Source: Rana temporaria (lineage: Eukaryota > Chordata > Amphibia > Anura > Ranidae). Taken from it: a DNA stretch of 64,000 nucleotides. Numbering within the stretch: position 1 is the first letter of the stretch; each line of letters starts with the position of its first letter. Of the stretch, positions 21,348 through 31,410 are shown one piece after another. The notes beneath the pieces are model-generated. The model had not been told where the DNA came from. It searched no databases and saw only the letters and a list, made by a program, of their open reading frames with translations. The position numbers were made by a program, and so were the translations under genes. The DNA is taken from contig NC_053492.1 of NCBI RefSeq assembly GCF_905171775.1, positions 298,263,865-298,327,864 of the forward strand, read 5' to 3'.

Positions 21348-24030
21348 TAGCCTATATGCACATGGCTGTACAGGTGCCATACAATGTGCAGAGCCTACAA
21401 AATCACTCTTCCATGATCTATAGCTGTCATATACAGCCACCCACTAAGAAGAATTAGACCATGTGCCTGTGCGGTTATCGGCACTTGGTCATAAAGCACC
21501 CGCATGTATGCAGACATATGCTCAGGGTAGACAGTGTGCTAAAACTATTGTTGTAGGGAAAATAGGAAATATATTTCATTATGCATCTGATGTACTATAG
21601 CCGTGTTCAGTAAAGAATTCTTTACACTGTATGTCAATGCAAATAGTAATAAAAAAATAACAAATGCAGAAAATCTCTGGAATACATGCATGTTTCCACG
21701 TTTTCATTTCTTTAACCATTTCCCCTCTGACACATGTTCATCCACTATGGACCAGAGAAACTCTTAAACCCTGTGGACAGCCTTCCCAGAAGAGAGACGC
21801 TGTTATAACTGCAAAGGGTGGGCCAACCAATTATTAAACCCTACGGACTAAGACTGGGATGCCATTAAAGCTCATGTGTGTGAATGCAGGTGTCCCAATA
21901 CTTTTGACAATATGGTGTATGTATAGACATTATTAATGATAGGAGGTCACAGGGTTGATTTACTAAAGGCAAATAGGCTGTTCACTTTGCAAGGGAATAT
22001 CTCCTTAAGTCTAGTAAATGAGAGGAAGCTCTGCTGAATGCCATCAGGAAAATATTGTTTTTTTTCCTTGCACATGATTGGAAACTCTTTGTAAGGTGAG
22101 TTTTTACCACATTCACTAAGTTAAACAGGATCTTTGTTAAAAAAAAAATACAAGTCAGCAAATACTGTAGCTGCTGACTTTTCATAAACACACACTTGCC
22201 AGCCCAGTGATCCAGTGTTGTCCTCACCTGGGCTGCTTCTTTGTTGGTCTTTGGGTCCCTGGCGCCACCATTTTGGATGTGGGAAGCTACTGTGATTTCA
22301 TGAGGCTTCACAGGCGGCTTGCCACTGCACATCAAAGAGTCGCACTGCACTTTGTGAATGAACCTGCAGCCTCCTGGGACCTATGACATATTCTAGGAGA
22401 TTGTGGGCAGAAGGGGGACAAACTTCTGTCCAAATTGCTTTGGCCATTTGAGTGAAAGTGGAAGTGGGTACCTGCCAGAAATAGGTACTCGTTCCCTAAA
22501 AAAAAAAAAAAATCCAATTTTTTTTTGGAGAAGGGGGGAAGGATTAGAAAAAGGGGAACTTACCTTTTGAGGTGCAGTTACCCTTTAGGTGAAAATTACC
22601 TAGCAAAATGAAAAATTATTTTGCAAAGTGAACCGTCTATGAGTCTTTATGATTGCTCCATAACAGCATAAATAAAGGATTACAGAATGTAGATAAATTA
22701 TCATATCGAATCAGCCCTTGAACAACATGGCATTTAGAATCTGGGGGCCAAATCCTCAAACGGGATAAGCAGGCGGAACTGCTGTTCAGCCTGCGTATCC
22801 CTGTGCCTATCTTTGGAACTGATCCTCAGAAGCAGTTTTCCAAAGATAGGCAGAAGATCTGACATCTGTAAGACACTTACACTGTCGGATCTTAGGATGC
22901 AGTACCGCATCCGCCGCTGGGGGCATTTCGTGACGAAATGCCGCCTAGCGTATGCAAATGAGGACTTACGGAGATCCACAAAGCTTTTCAGCTTTGTGTT
23001 TTCTGAGTAAGTTTACGTTTGCATACGTAAAATTAGTTCTACTTTTACAAAGTGTAAACTAGTTACACCTTGTAAAAACAGACCTTTTTTTCGATCGCCG
23101 CGATTTTTTTAAAATTTTGAATTTTATTTTTCGGCGCGTAACTTTTTTTTTACCCGACGCAACTTTATTGTCCCGTCGCAATCCACAAAGCCCGGCGTAA
23201 CGTAATTTCACGCGCTGCCCGTCGGGAAAATGACGTCACAAGCATGCGCAGTACGGCCGGCGCGAGAGCGCGCCTCATTTAAATTGTCATCGCCCCCTGG
23301 AGAAGAGGACCGCCTTGCGCCGGGAGAATTTAAGTTACACGGCCTGAAATTTCTAGGTAAGTGCTTTGTGGATCGGGCACTTAGGTAGAAATTTTAAGGC
23401 AGTGTAACTTAAATGGGAAAAGATAAGTTAGGCAGGATCTTTGAGGATTTGGCCCAGGGTGTATAAATGTGGCAATCTCTGTAAGCAATAATAATTCCAA
23501 TTACCTTGTCCTGCAGCGGCGTTTTGCAGGCGCTTTAAACCCTTTTTCAGCCGTTAGTGTGCCGGAAAGCGAAGCAAAAACGACGGTAAAGCCCAGCTAA
23601 AAATAGTGGCGCTTTACCGCCAATGCCCGGCGCTGATGAGTGTGAAAGTGCCCTAAGTGAAGGGTGAACATTTTTGTTTATCTTTAAGAAATAAAACCCA
23701 CCGACTTACTGCTTTATGCACTGACTGGTTTACTTAAGAAGTTGAGAATGTTCACACTATAAATTGTTTGAATGTTCACTTCAATTATCCCCTTCTGCGA
23801 GATCTGCTTTGATGATTGGATAGTTGAAGTGAATCTTGACAGAATTCGTTGTGTGAGTATTCTCAGTTTCTATTGTAAATCAGCCTAACTCGGTGTATAA
23901 TCATCTTCAGTAAGATTCTTGACAGACTTCCTGTTCAGGCTTGCAGCCGAAAACCCCACAACTCACACAGTCAGAGTTTACCTGAAGCAGTCGAAAGCAG
24001 AATAAGCAAAAGAAGCAGGATCCGCAACAT
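5635..24030 (-). CDS. IL20RA/IL22RA2-like class II cytokine receptor (second copy), gene span
   Basis: Minus-strand gene with exons 24030..23982, 17883..17760, 16046..15874, 7758..7616 and 5799..5679. Every junction is GT/AG with matching phases (1, 2, 1, 0). It encodes a signal peptide plus two FN3-type modules of a class II cytokine receptor. The four ectodomain exons are 124, 173, 143 and 121 nt, against 127, 176, 146 and 121 nt in the IL20RA gene upstream, with the same motifs (TWMPPEN/TWKPPEN, ILGPP/EIGPP, KYCITA/KYCVTA). Six N-glycosylation sequons are visible. No transmembrane or tail exon follows in the remaining 5.6 kb. If the last donor is not used the frame stops at 5637..5635, giving about 217 aa, close to soluble IL22RA2. 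Alternatively its last exons lie outside the window. It sits 7.8 kb beyond the IL20RA stop codon in the same orientation. Orthology to IL22RA2 versus lineage-specific IL20RA duplicate is not resolved. Confidence 0.8.
6555..6900 (+). pseudogene. Tc1-type transposase fragment
   Basis: The plus strand encodes KKVLWTDETKILLFGLKAKR and HSGGSIMLWGCFSSAGT, which are Tc1 transposase motifs around the first catalytic Asp, interrupted by stops. Decayed; no termini recognised. Confidence 0.75.
7616..7758 (-). CDS. Receptor-like copy, exon 4: second FN3 module start
   Basis: Encodes ILGPPKINLFSDANSIVINL and FKYHIYLNGIHIKETK. The x-GPP hinge and the KYHIY strand are shared with IL20RA exon 4 (EIGPP, KYHIYVND). 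Phase 1 in, 0 out; donor GTAAGT. The 8.1-kb intron before it holds the interrupted LINE. Confidence 0.85.
9690..10551. mobile_element. Palindromic MITE inserted in the LINE
   Basis: The ends match as inverted repeats (AACATTACATTCAGCCGAGT near the left, ACTCGGCTGAATGTAATGTT near the right). Internal arms share the GCTTCCGAC, TTCTTTCGGC and CCGGAAGCGGCGGTGAAAAT blocks with the TTAA-flanked element at 33.5-34.0 kb, so the two are relatives. It is itself interrupted by a second palindrome at 10174-10488. Confidence 0.7.
10174..10488. repeat. 315-bp near-perfect palindrome
   Basis: Arms of about 157 bp meet with essentially no spacer at 10331 (AATCATGGCTAGCCATGATT). Outer ends are CAGTAGCAATAGGAGG and CCTCCTATTGCTACTG. 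I see only one single-base indel and one substitution by eye. It interrupts the MITE around it. Confidence 0.85.
10959..12000. mobile_element. hAT-like non-autonomous element in the LINE
   Basis: Ends are TAGAGGTTGACCGATAT and CGATATATCGGACGACCTCTA with further subterminal CGGCCGATAT repeats. A/T-rich flanks do not give a clear target duplication. The interior has a GGCACTGG-type minisatellite, C-rich tracts and a GC-rich block. Superfamily is inferred from the ends only. Confidence 0.55.
11080..11540. repeat. GGCACTGG/GGCAGGTGGCACT minisatellite
   Basis: Irregular tandem array of related 11-24 bp words such as GGCACTGGCAGGTGGCACTG and ATTGGCA. It creates long but meaningless open frames on both strands. 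Confidence 0.9.
12277..12761. mobile_element. Solo LTR with 5-bp target duplication
   Basis: Starts TGTCATTGTC and ends CCCTGACA, flanked on both sides by AATGG (12272-12276 and 12762-12766). A TATA-like CATATATATATGA lies at 12408-12420. It splits the LINE endonuclease between the DWLAT and QGYILYRKDRED codons, which proves insertion after the LINE. No internal retroelement region remains. Confidence 0.75.
13150..14010. other. Intronic sequence, nothing recognised
   Basis: A/T-rich intron of the receptor-like copy. Short open frames only, no repeat termini or exon signals that I can defend. Confidence 0.5.
14015..14760. repeat. Dispersed repeat with four tandem ~150-180 bp units
   Basis: Starts at TAGCTAAATACCCGGCGTTGCC. 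Units near 14085, 14265, 14440 and 14590 each contain GGGTAAGGGTTAA-like, ACATATAAGTAACATGTG and CCCATNGANTTGNATGGGAC words. The last two are almost identical. Ends in a (CA)n tract at 14746-14763. Confidence 0.75.
14765..15360. other. Intronic sequence, nothing recognised
   Basis: A/T-rich, no exon or element termini seen apart from short AT runs at 15136-15150. Confidence 0.4.
15426..15722. mobile_element. hAT-like MITE with imperfect 8-bp duplication
   Basis: Ends CAGGGCTGTCTTAAT and ATTAAGACGGCCCTG. Flanks ACCCGCGG (15418-15425) and ACCCACAG (15723-15730) fit an aged 8-bp target duplication. It interrupts an older repeat (CATGCTCAACCTATGGCC to GTAGCCCACGACCAC, about 15380-15755). Confidence 0.65.
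15874..16046 (-). CDS. Receptor-like copy, exon 3: first FN3 module, C-terminal half
   Basis: Encodes YGSDIWHRKLECTNITWTWC, an AHETN segment like the SAETSD/TNETSE segment of IL20RA, and ends FEPYHQ. It has four sequons (NIT, NST, NVT, NCS) and a cysteine pattern like IL20RA exon 3. Phase 2 in, phase 1 out; acceptor ATGCAG, donor GTAAGT. Confidence 0.85.
16471..17040 (+). repeat. Truncated CCACTT-type repeat (family of 54.58-55.52 kb)
   Basis: Shares AACCACTT, TTTGATCACCTCTGCGGTTT, GCGCTATAAACAAAAA, CTTTTTGCTATAATAAATAT and TTTGACACATTTTTGGGACC with the full copy at 54582-55518. Its right terminus is missing. Confidence 0.75.
17070..17700. other. Low-copy repeat fragments
   Basis: CAGGCCTGGACTGGCCATAGGG near 17074 resembles CAGGGGCGGACTGACCATTG at 63871. 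A G run lies at 17649-17660. No gene recognised. Confidence 0.35.
17760..17883 (-). CDS. Receptor-like copy, exon 2: first FN3 module, N-terminal half
   Basis: Encodes NQCEFLKPRTVSFYSLDM, then LTWMPPEN and VFYTVSYLV. The W-x-PP motif and the strand order match exon 2 of IL20RA. Phase 1 in, phase 2 out; acceptor TTGCAG, donor GTAAGT. One sequon (NTT). Confidence 0.85.
18450..19185. mobile_element. hAT-type element with exact 8-bp duplication
   Basis: Ends TAGGGCTGTTA and TTTCCACAGCCCTA with subterminal ATTAATCGAT-like repeats; flanked by ATAAATTT at 18442-18449 and 19186-19193. The 736-bp interior has no transposase frame, so it is non-autonomous. Confidence 0.85.
19490..19680. mobile_element. 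Half of a TTAA AGGGGTTGTAAAGG element
   Basis: Starts TTAAAGGGGTTGTAAAGG and matches the left arm of the element at 29866-31410 (AAATGGGTTCCTTTA, TTGGTTCACTTACC). The right arm is absent; a Tc1 element follows directly. Confidence 0.6.
19683..20760 (-). pseudogene. Tc1-type transposase, frame-broken
   Basis: Minus-strand frames carry IWSDETKVELFG, HGGGNIMLWGCFSAKGT, YVFQHDNDHKHTA, SPDLNPIENL and CDNLVKTYRKHF: the whole DDE core with Asp, Asp and Glu present. A frame break at about 20070-20095 and an unreadable N-terminal part make it inactive. Confidence 0.85.
20822..21302. mobile_element. TTAA-flanked MITE (AGCGGATGTCCGCT ends)
   Basis: Ends AGCGGATGTCCGC and GAGCTCCGCT with TTAA on both sides (20818-20821, 21303-21306). 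Consistent with T2/Kolobok-type elements known from frogs, which duplicate TTAA. Confidence 0.7.
21306..21350. repeat. (CA)n(TA)n microsatellite
   Basis: CACACACA followed by TATATATA directly beyond the MITE end. Confidence 0.9.
21735..21925 (+). mobile_element. Tc1/mariner 3' end fragment
   Basis: Encodes a decayed transposase C-terminus (KPCGQPSQKR) and ends in the terminal repeat GGTGTCCCAATACTTTTGAC. Confidence 0.7.
22744..23455. mobile_element. PIF/Harbinger-like MITE
   Basis: Ends GGGCCAAATCCTCAAA and TTTGAGGATTTGGCCC. The same GGGCCAGATTCACAAAG-like end family with 3-bp duplications recurs at 39.1, 56.6 and 61.0 kb. Confidence 0.7.
23982..24030 (-). CDS. Receptor-like copy, exon 1: signal peptide
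   Basis: ATG at 24030 opens MLRILLLLLILLSTAS, a classic hydrophobic signal peptide, then donor GTAAAC in phase 1. An upstream out-of-frame ATG lies about 49 nt before it in the presumed 5' leader. Exported or membrane location is inferred from the leader. Confidence 0.8.
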
Positions 24031-24396
24031 AATACACGGCACTGGCACTGCTGGTGCTGTCCAAGTGGCTCCTTAGCATTTGCAGGATCTTTTCATTGGT
24101 GTAGGTATCATAAACCTGTGAAAAAATCGAATCCAGGCAGTAAAGATGGCAGACCCGTCTGTGATTTGAGCATGAGTGACTATAGTACCTTCCTCTTGTT
24201 TTTCCTGTTGGTTAAAACATTTCCGCCACAGTCTATGCTGCCCTAGCAAATTAATTTCTGTTTGTCATACCACGCATCCAGCATTCCTTTTCTAATGTTT
24301 TCCTTGCTATAGCCTCAGGCAAGAGGTGAACAAAGAACATTCAGAAACAGTGTTGAGCTATGAGGAAAACTGCAGAAGACCAAAAAAGACATTACC

Positions 24397-24660
24397 CTAA
24401 AGTGTTACTAAATCCACAACAGTAAAATCAGTCTGTATATGCCGTAAAGCATGCTTGTTATACTCACTGTGGAACCTAAGGGGCTAATCCTCCACATTGT
24501 ATAAAAAGGCTGTTTGATCCTGTCTTCTCTAATACCCCCCTTCTTCTACTCTTCTCAATCCAGCTGCTGATAGAACAGAGCCCTAGGAGGCACTCTGCAC
24601 ATTCTCAGTTTGGTGTGTATTGCAAGAGAGTTTTTTTTTTGGAGGGTGCATGTGATCAGC
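24397..24660. mobile_element. Truncated copy of the 34.6-35.1 kb MITE
   Basis: Shares AAAGTGTTACTAAA-CCACAACAGT, TTATACTCACTGTGGAACCTAAG and GGTGTGTATTGC with the element at 34618-35141. A further matching block lies at 24660-24780. Confidence 0.75.
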
Positions 24661-25030
24661 ACAGGGTCAGGGGTCATGCAGCCTCATAGCACAATCAGAG
24701 GAGAATGGAAACTCCTTCTACAAGCTTTAACCAGACACTGATAGAAGTCACATATACTGCTGATGAGAAAATATATTGAGCACTTTTTTAAAAAGGTACC
24801 CACTCCTTTTTCTTCAATTCTCACCTGCACTTGGCCTGCCCCCCACAGTCCGAGCCCCTGGGACAGGTCACATGTTAGAGCTGTCTGCAGGACTCGCTGC
24901 ACCGCTATGCCTCACCCATGTACAGATCAAAGCCACCTGTGAGACCTAAAAATTCAAATTTAGGATGGCGGCACCAGAAAACCGATGCTGATGAACAGTC
25001 AGCTGCAGGGAAGAGAGCATTAGACTCTCA

Positions 25031-25301
25031 GGCCCCGTACACACGGCCGAGGAACTCGACGTGCCAAACATGTCGAGTTCCTCGGTGAGTTCAGGGATGA
25101 AGCCGCAGAGGAGCTCGGCGGGCCGCCTTCTCCCATAGAACAACGAGAAAATAGAGAACATGTTCTCTATTTTCTCTACGAGTTCCTCGGCGGCTCCATC
25201 GGGCCAAAAGTGTACAGACGACAGAGTTTCTCGGCAGAATCCGGGTTTGACCGAGTTTCTCGGTGAATTCTGCCGAGAAACTCTGTCGTGTGTACGAGGC
25301 C
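25031..25301. mobile_element. MITE with GGCCCCGTACACACGG ends
   Basis: Ends GGCCCCGTACACACG and CGTGTGTACGAGGCC, flanked by TCA (25028-25030, 25302-25304). The interior is largely self-complementary (GAACATGTTCTC at its middle). Confidence 0.75.
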
Positions 25302-25572
25302 TCATAGGTATTTTTTCCCCAACTACATTAAGACCTCCTACAATTAATATAGGCTAGATGCATTTTTAGACACCCCACGTTTTTAGATGGCTTTACTCTT
25401 AATAAGTCCCCCTGCCCCTCCTCACTCATACCCCTAGGAGGTTAGTGGGAAACAGATATAGGAAGAACATTATCCCCCCCCCTCTAAAAAAAATCATCAA
25501 ATTAGCTCCCAGTTTCTTCATTACCACAAAAATGCAATTAATAATTTTTCAAACTTTTGACTGGGCAGTACA

Positions 25573-26568
25573 TACCGTATTTGCCGGCGTATAAGACGAC
25601 TGGGCGTATAAGACGACCCCCTAATTTTCCAGAAAAAAAATTGGTTTTGGGATATACTCGCCATATAAGACGACCCCCTTCCTTCTAGTCTTTCTGGAAG
25701 CTGAGGGGTAGCCGGAACAACCGCTGACAGAAACAACCGCTGACAGAAACAGGCTTTTTTCAAATCTCACTGTGCCATTACATTACATGCCTCACTGTGC
25801 CATTACATTACATGCCCCACTGTGCCATTACATTACATGCCCCCACTGTGCCATTACATTACATGCCCCCACTGTGCCATTACATTACATGCCCCCACTG
25901 TGCCATCACTTGCCCCCACAGTGCCATCACTTGCCCCCACAGTGCCATCACTTGCCCCCACTGTGCCATCACTTGCCCCCACAGCGCCATCACTTGCCCC
26001 CACTGTGCCATCACTTGCCCCCACTGTGCCATCACTTGCCCCCACAGTGCCATCACTTGCCCCCACTGTGCCATCACTTGCCCCCACAGTTCCATCACTT
26101 TCCCCTCACAGTGCCATCACTTGCCCCCACTGTGCCATCACTTGCCCCCACTTTCCCCCCCACTGTGCCATCACTCACGTTTTGCAGCTTCTGGCTTCCA
26201 GGCCGGTGACAGTCTCTGTCTGCTGCGAGCGTCCATGATTTGAAAGCCGCGCCTTCTTCTCAGACTGTCCTGTGATAGGCGGAACACAAATCTTCCCAGC
26301 AGCGCCTCTGTTCTGTGTTCCACCTATCATGGATGTCCTCTCGTCCGAGGATGAGAAGGCATCTGTGATAGGAGGAACAGAGGACAGAGGCGCTGCTGGG
26401 AAAATTTGTGTTCCGCCTATCACAGGGCACTCTGAGGAGGAGGAGCGGCTTTTAAATCATGGACGCTCGCAGCAGACGGAGACTGTCACCGGCGTATAAG
26501 ACGACCCCCGACTTTGGATGCATTTTTTTGCATCCGAAAAGTCGTCTTATACACCGGAAAATACGGTA
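25573..26568. mobile_element. ACCGTATTT-GTATAAGACGAC element with minisatellite
   Basis: Left end ACCGTATTTGCCGGCGTATAAG and right end CTTATACACCGGAAAATACGGT are inverted repeats. It contains long inverted arms (TGATAGGCGGAACACAAAT near 26271 and its complement near 26398) and a minisatellite. A second member lies at 32.93-33.44 kb. Confidence 0.75.
25770..26175 (+). repeat. CCATCACTTGCCCCCACTGTG minisatellite
   Basis: About 18 head-to-tail units: 25-bp ATTACATTACATGCC-type units first, then 20-bp CACTTGCCCCCACWGTGCCAT units. All six frames stay open through it, but no protein is implied. Confidence 0.95.
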
Positions 26569-26611
26569 GTCCCCTCCAAACTTTTTTTTTTTTTTTTTAA
26601 ACATCCGACCT

Positions 26612-26980
26612 TTGCTGGAGAGGATGTGGTCCCTACATATCTGGTGGGATTGTTCTAAACTTACTCTGTTCCAGGAAGTGATCAAGGCACAAATATTGCA
26701 CTTAACTGATTCCTGCCTACCAAAGGATTCCCCAGTCTATCTAATCTACAACACCCCTCAAACTGAAAATCCTATAAAAATTCCTTTTTTATCCCTTAAT
26801 GCTGACAAAACCCTGATCACAGCCCTCTGGAAAAAAATTCACCCACAGGCAACTAAAGACTGCTTCAATAAAGTAAACATGATTGTAGAAGTAGATCAAT
26901 GGTATTTCTCCCAAAGGATAACTACAATATTTGGGGTGACCATCCCTTGCCTTCAAACCAGCATCAATTTCCGTTTTTGA
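26612..26980 (+). pseudogene. L1-like ORF2 C-terminal fragment
   Basis: Encodes MWSLHIWWDCSKLTLFQEVI and later TLITALWKKI. This resembles the cysteine/tryptophan C-terminal region (HIWW-C pattern) of L1/Tx1-type ORF2. A poly-T tract lies at 26581-26598. Truncated at both ends. Confidence 0.5.
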
Positions 26981-27590
26981 AGGAAATCAACAGATAGTTT
27001 GTTTCAAACATCTTGGAGAACTAAGCACAGATCCTCTGTGGATGTAGGCTGCCTCAAATCCTTCTGTCTCTTCATGTTTTCCCAGACAGACTTGATGATG
27101 TTGAGATCAAGGCCCTGTGGGGGTCAAACCATCACTTGCATGACTCCTTGTTCTTCTTTACACTGAGTATAGTTGTTAATGACATGGCTGGATGTTTGGA
27201 TTGTTGTCCTGCTGCAGAGTAAATTTGGTACCAATCACACGCCTCCCTGATGGTATGACATGATGGATAAGTATCTGCCTGTATTTCTCAGTATTGAGGA
27301 CACCATTTATTCTGACCAAATCAACTTTATTTGCAGAAATACTGCCCAAAACTTGTAAGGAACATCCACCATGATTCACTGTTGGCTGCAGACACTCATT
27401 ATTGTACCTCTCACCAGCCCTTTGGCAAACAAACTTCCTTCTGCAACAGCCAAATATTTCACATTTTGACTCATTAGTCCAGAGCACCCGCTGCAATTTT
27501 TCTACACCCCAGTTCCTATATTTTCCTGCGTAGGATATGGAAACAAGGCCAAGCAACTCAACTATCATTGACCTGGCTTTATCACACTTT
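26980..27590 (-). pseudogene. Tc1-type transposase fragment
   Basis: The minus strand encodes RVLWTNESKCEIFG, NHGGCSLQVLGS and LQQDNNPNIQPCH, diverged Tc1 transposase motifs. The first catalytic Asp is replaced (TNES for TDES), and the N-terminal part is lost. Confidence 0.75.
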
Positions 27591-27829
27591 CTGTCTCCTT
27601 ATTTACATGGCAGGCCCCCACTGCCTAAGCTCTGCCCACTATACTAGTCGTGCACGTTGGAGCTTGGAGCTCTCTGTTTTGCCCGTCCCTGGCTTCATTG
27701 GGCGTTACAGTGCAGGGAGCACTATAATGATAATAATATTAATAGTAAAATATGTGTTGTTCTGGCCAACATTCTGATTTCTGTTTATGATATCCTAAAG
27801 TGAAGTAAGCTTATTTTTGATGATATATA

Positions 27830-28216
27830 TATACAGACCTCAAATTTTCCACTCGCATTTTAGGCCCATGTGTAGGCCCTTTTCCGGCTTTTTCTGTCAG
27901 AATTTCCAACAGCAAAAATTTGAGAGCTGGTTCTCAAATTTTCTTAATGGGAAAAGTTCTTGTCGGAAATTCCGATCGTCTGTATGCAATTCCAACGAAC
28001 AAAAAATCATGCATGCTCGGAATCAATTTGACGTATGCTCGGAATCATTGAACTTAATTTTTCTCGGGTAGTTGTAGTGTGGTACGTCACAGCGTTCTTT
28101 ACGGTCGGAATTTTGTGTGACCGTGTGTATGCAACACAAGTTTGAGCCAAAATTCTGTCTGAAAAAATCCAAGGTTTTCTTGTCAGAATTTCCAATCGCG
28201 TGTAAGCGGCATTAGG
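27830..28216. mobile_element. Decayed GTGTGTA-type MITE
   Basis: Internal inverted blocks CTGTCAGAATTTCCAA and its relative TTGTCAGAATTTCCAATCG near opposite ends, with GACCGTGTGTATGCAACACA inside. Termini are imperfect, so limits are approximate. Confidence 0.45.
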
Positions 28217-28466
28217 CACTTTTCTTTCCAATGAGCAGCAATGTTGTACTTACTTCTTACTACTTTACTCTTATTACTATAGTACTGTATTGTACATTAC
28301 ATTTTCTTAACTGCTACACAACATGTGCTGTGTAGTACTTGATATAGACCTGACCCCTGCATTGTATGTTGAATATTACCTCGTACTGACAAAAGTGTTT
28401 ATTTTCACCCTTACTGATGGCAGGTGTTTTCATGACAAGCAAACAAGTGGATTGGACTGACTGTTA

Positions 28467-29157
28467 GGTAGATTCACAAAGAGTTAGGCCGGCTTATCAG
28501 TAGATAAGCCGGCCTAACTCAGAATCTACGCCGCCGTATGTTTAAGCGTATGCTCAAACAGAGATACGCTTAAACATATCTAAGATAGGACGGCTTACGC
28601 CGTCCTATCTTAGATTGCAATTTTTATGATGGCCGCTAGGTGGCGCTTCCATTGCGGCCGGCGTAGATTATGTAAATGAGGGGATACGCCGATTCACGAA
28701 CGTACGCCAGGCCGATGCAGTACTTTTACGCCGTTTACGTAAGAGATAAGCCGCGTAAAGTTAGTGCTAGGCTCTAGTGGAATAGTAATGTTAAGTATGG
28801 CCGCCGTTCCCGCCGCGAAATTTGAAATTTTTACGTTGTTTGCGTAAGTCGTCCGCGAATCGGGATTTACGTAGTTTACGTCCACGTCGAAATCAATAGG
28901 CCCGTACGGCGTACTTAGCGGCAATGCACACTGGAAAATTTAGTCGCCCGGCGCCTAAATTTTTTACCATGAAACACGCCCCCCCCCAACCCATTTGAAT
29001 TAGGCGCCCTTAAGCCCGCTCGTTTTAGGCTACGCCGCCGTAAATTAGCAGGTAAGTATATTGAGAATCAATACTAGCCTAGCTAATTTACGGCGGCGTA
29101 GCCTAAACAGGCTACGCTACGCCGTCGTAACTATAAGCCATTGTACCTGAATCTACC
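28467..29157. mobile_element. PIF/Harbinger-like MITE (GGTAGATTCACAAAG ends)
   Basis: Ends GGTAGATTCACAAAG and GTACCTGAATCTACC; preceded by TTA and followed by TAT. Interior blocks CTTACGCCGTCC and CGCCGCCGTAAATTAGC are inverted repeats. Confidence 0.75.
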
Positions 29158-29159
29158 TA

Positions 29160-29860
29160 TATATCTGCAAATCGTTTTTTTTTTTGTCTTTATCTTTGTC
29201 GATCCTTTGTTTTTGTTTTTTATTTTAAATGGAAGTTTGGACTCTAGTTGCACACATAAACATTCATTGTATATTGACCCTCAATAGGTAATGAAGTTAT
29301 GTTAGGTGGTGGACTCAAAAAAAATAAAACTGCTATGTTATTGTTATTGACAGAATGCATTTTACAGTACATGTAATTTTATAGTTAAAAAGCGCACATG
29401 GGAAAGCCATACATATTTGAGAAAAGGCAATGAAAGTGACCCATTTTCCTCTTGCTACTCTATCTAACAGTACTGGTGCATTTATGTTTTTATAGTTTTT
29501 GTTTACTGTTCCTTCTTTCGTGTCACAGCTCTCAAGCAATCCCTAGATTGCTGCTTTAAGATGGGAACTATTAGATGGAAATTACAATGTCTGTATTTAT
29601 TTTAAGGTGGATATGATGACTTTATATACAGTAAATAAATATGTGGCTTATATTTCAAATACAGAAAATATGTGTTCACTTTATGTTCATACAAAGGTCT
29701 CCAGTTTTGATTGAAAAATTGAAAGAAAAAAAAAAGTTGCATCTCTGCTCAAGTGCCCGACTGCCTGTGAAATCAGTTCTTTATTATAGGACATATGACA
29801 ATATGAAATAGCCTTCCCTAGCAATTAGTTCTAATTCAAGTTCAAAATACTGAATGTTTT
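29160..29860. other. Intergenic sequence, nothing recognised
   Basis: A/T-rich spacer between the two receptor genes. No exon, promoter or element end could be supported. Confidence 0.4.
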
Positions 29861-29865
29861 CTTAA

Positions 29866-31410
29866 AGGGGTTGTAAAGGTGTGTTTTTTATTTTCTAAAT
29901 GGGTTCCTTTAACCCCCCATGGGGGTATTCCCGAGTCTGACACGGGGTTACATTTTTGTACTGCGATCGGTAACCCCGAGTCAGACTCGGGCTCGCCTTG
30001 CTGAATCCACAGGCTTGGTTTACTTACCTTGTCCCTGGATCCAGCGATGCCACCGCGCTGTGTGAGCGAGCGGGACCTCTCTTGATTCACACAGTGCCTC
30101 TGTGTGCCGCCGATCTCCGTTCCCTGCGACGTTACGACGCACGGGGCGGAGAACGGCGCCAAATTCAAAAAGGTAAACAAACACCTTACATACAGTATAC
30201 TGTAATCTTATAGATTACAGTACTGTATGTAAAAAATACACACCCCCCTTGTCCCTAGTGGTCTGCCCAGTGCCCTACACGTTCTTTTATATAATAAAAA
30301 CTGTTCTTTCTGCCTGCAAACTGTAGATTGTCCATAGCAACCAAAAGTGTCCCTTTATGTCAAAAATGGTTTTAGAGAAGCTAGAAAACAGCGATAATAA
30401 ATTATAATCACTTGCAGAATTGTGCGATAGCGATTTGTGGGGAAATTCGTCAGAAAAAAATAAAAGTAATGACAGCGACAATTCTGCAACTGAGCAAATT
30501 TCAGTGATTTTGAGTTGATTACATTATTGAATCATTTTTATTATAATTATATTATTATTTGTTATAATTATTTATAATTTTTTATTATATTATAATTTAT
30601 AATTTTGTTTTAAAAAAAATGTCATACCCGGGATGCCTACTAGACTCTTGTTTGGTCAGATTTAAGTGAGTTATTCCTAAAAATTACAGGCCTACAGTAT
30701 AAAACGCCAAATTTCCTTGCAAATAATGGTACCGCTTTCAGCACCTAAAATCTGAAATAATCATACCGCCAGGGAGGTTAAGCTAGTGCATCGTTGGTTC
30801 ACTTACCTTTTCCTTACATTTCCCTTCTAAATGTTTTTTTTTCTTTGTCTGAATTTCTCACTTCCTGTTCCTCTTCAGCATTGGTGTGCACAGCCTATTG
30901 CATTAGGGTGTGCACCCCAGGGCACAAACGCACATGCGTGTATATCAGCTGAGCAGTGGAAGGTGTTGGTAGAGAAGAGATTGGTGCCAGTAGGGCAGTG
31001 GACGGTGTCAGAAGATTTTTATTTTTATATTTTTTTTTTACAATTCCCCCCGCTCTCCATCCAAAAGCATCTCCCGCAGCAGTTGGCGGGACAGGGGAGG
31101 AGGGAAGCTGGCAGCACTGCAGGGAGGAGACAGGGGGAATCAGCACTGCATGGGGTGATTAGGGTGTGACCAGGCACACCCTGTGCGCACGCCTATGCTC
31201 CTCAGTAAGCTGTTCAGTAAGCTGTTCTGGCTGACTAAATACAGCTCGGATTATGGTGGCAAGCTTACTGGGGAGAAGCAGGAAGTGATAAATTCAGACA
31301 AAGAATAAAAACATTTAGAAGGGAAATCGAAGGAAAAGGTAAGTGAACCAAGTATGCACTAGTTTAAAGGAACCTATTTAGAAAATAAAAAACAAACATT
31401 TACAACCCCT
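29866..31410. mobile_element. TTAA-flanked AGGGGTTGTAAAGG element with two nested insertions
   Basis: Ends AGGGGTTGTAAAGGTGTG and TTACAACCCCT with TTAA at 29862-29865 and 31411-31414. The arms match one another and the element at 40.48 kb. One insertion spans about 29912-30780 (ACCCCCCATGGGGG to GCCAGGGAGGTTA). Another spans about 30877-31195 (GGTGTGCACAGCC to GTGCGCACGCC). Confidence 0.75.

Noticed and set aside
25772..26243. Three overlapping long open frames rich in His/Pro/Cys
   Set aside because: They are translations of the CCATCACTTGCCCCCACTGTG minisatellite; all frames stay open and no start, splice or domain supports a protein.
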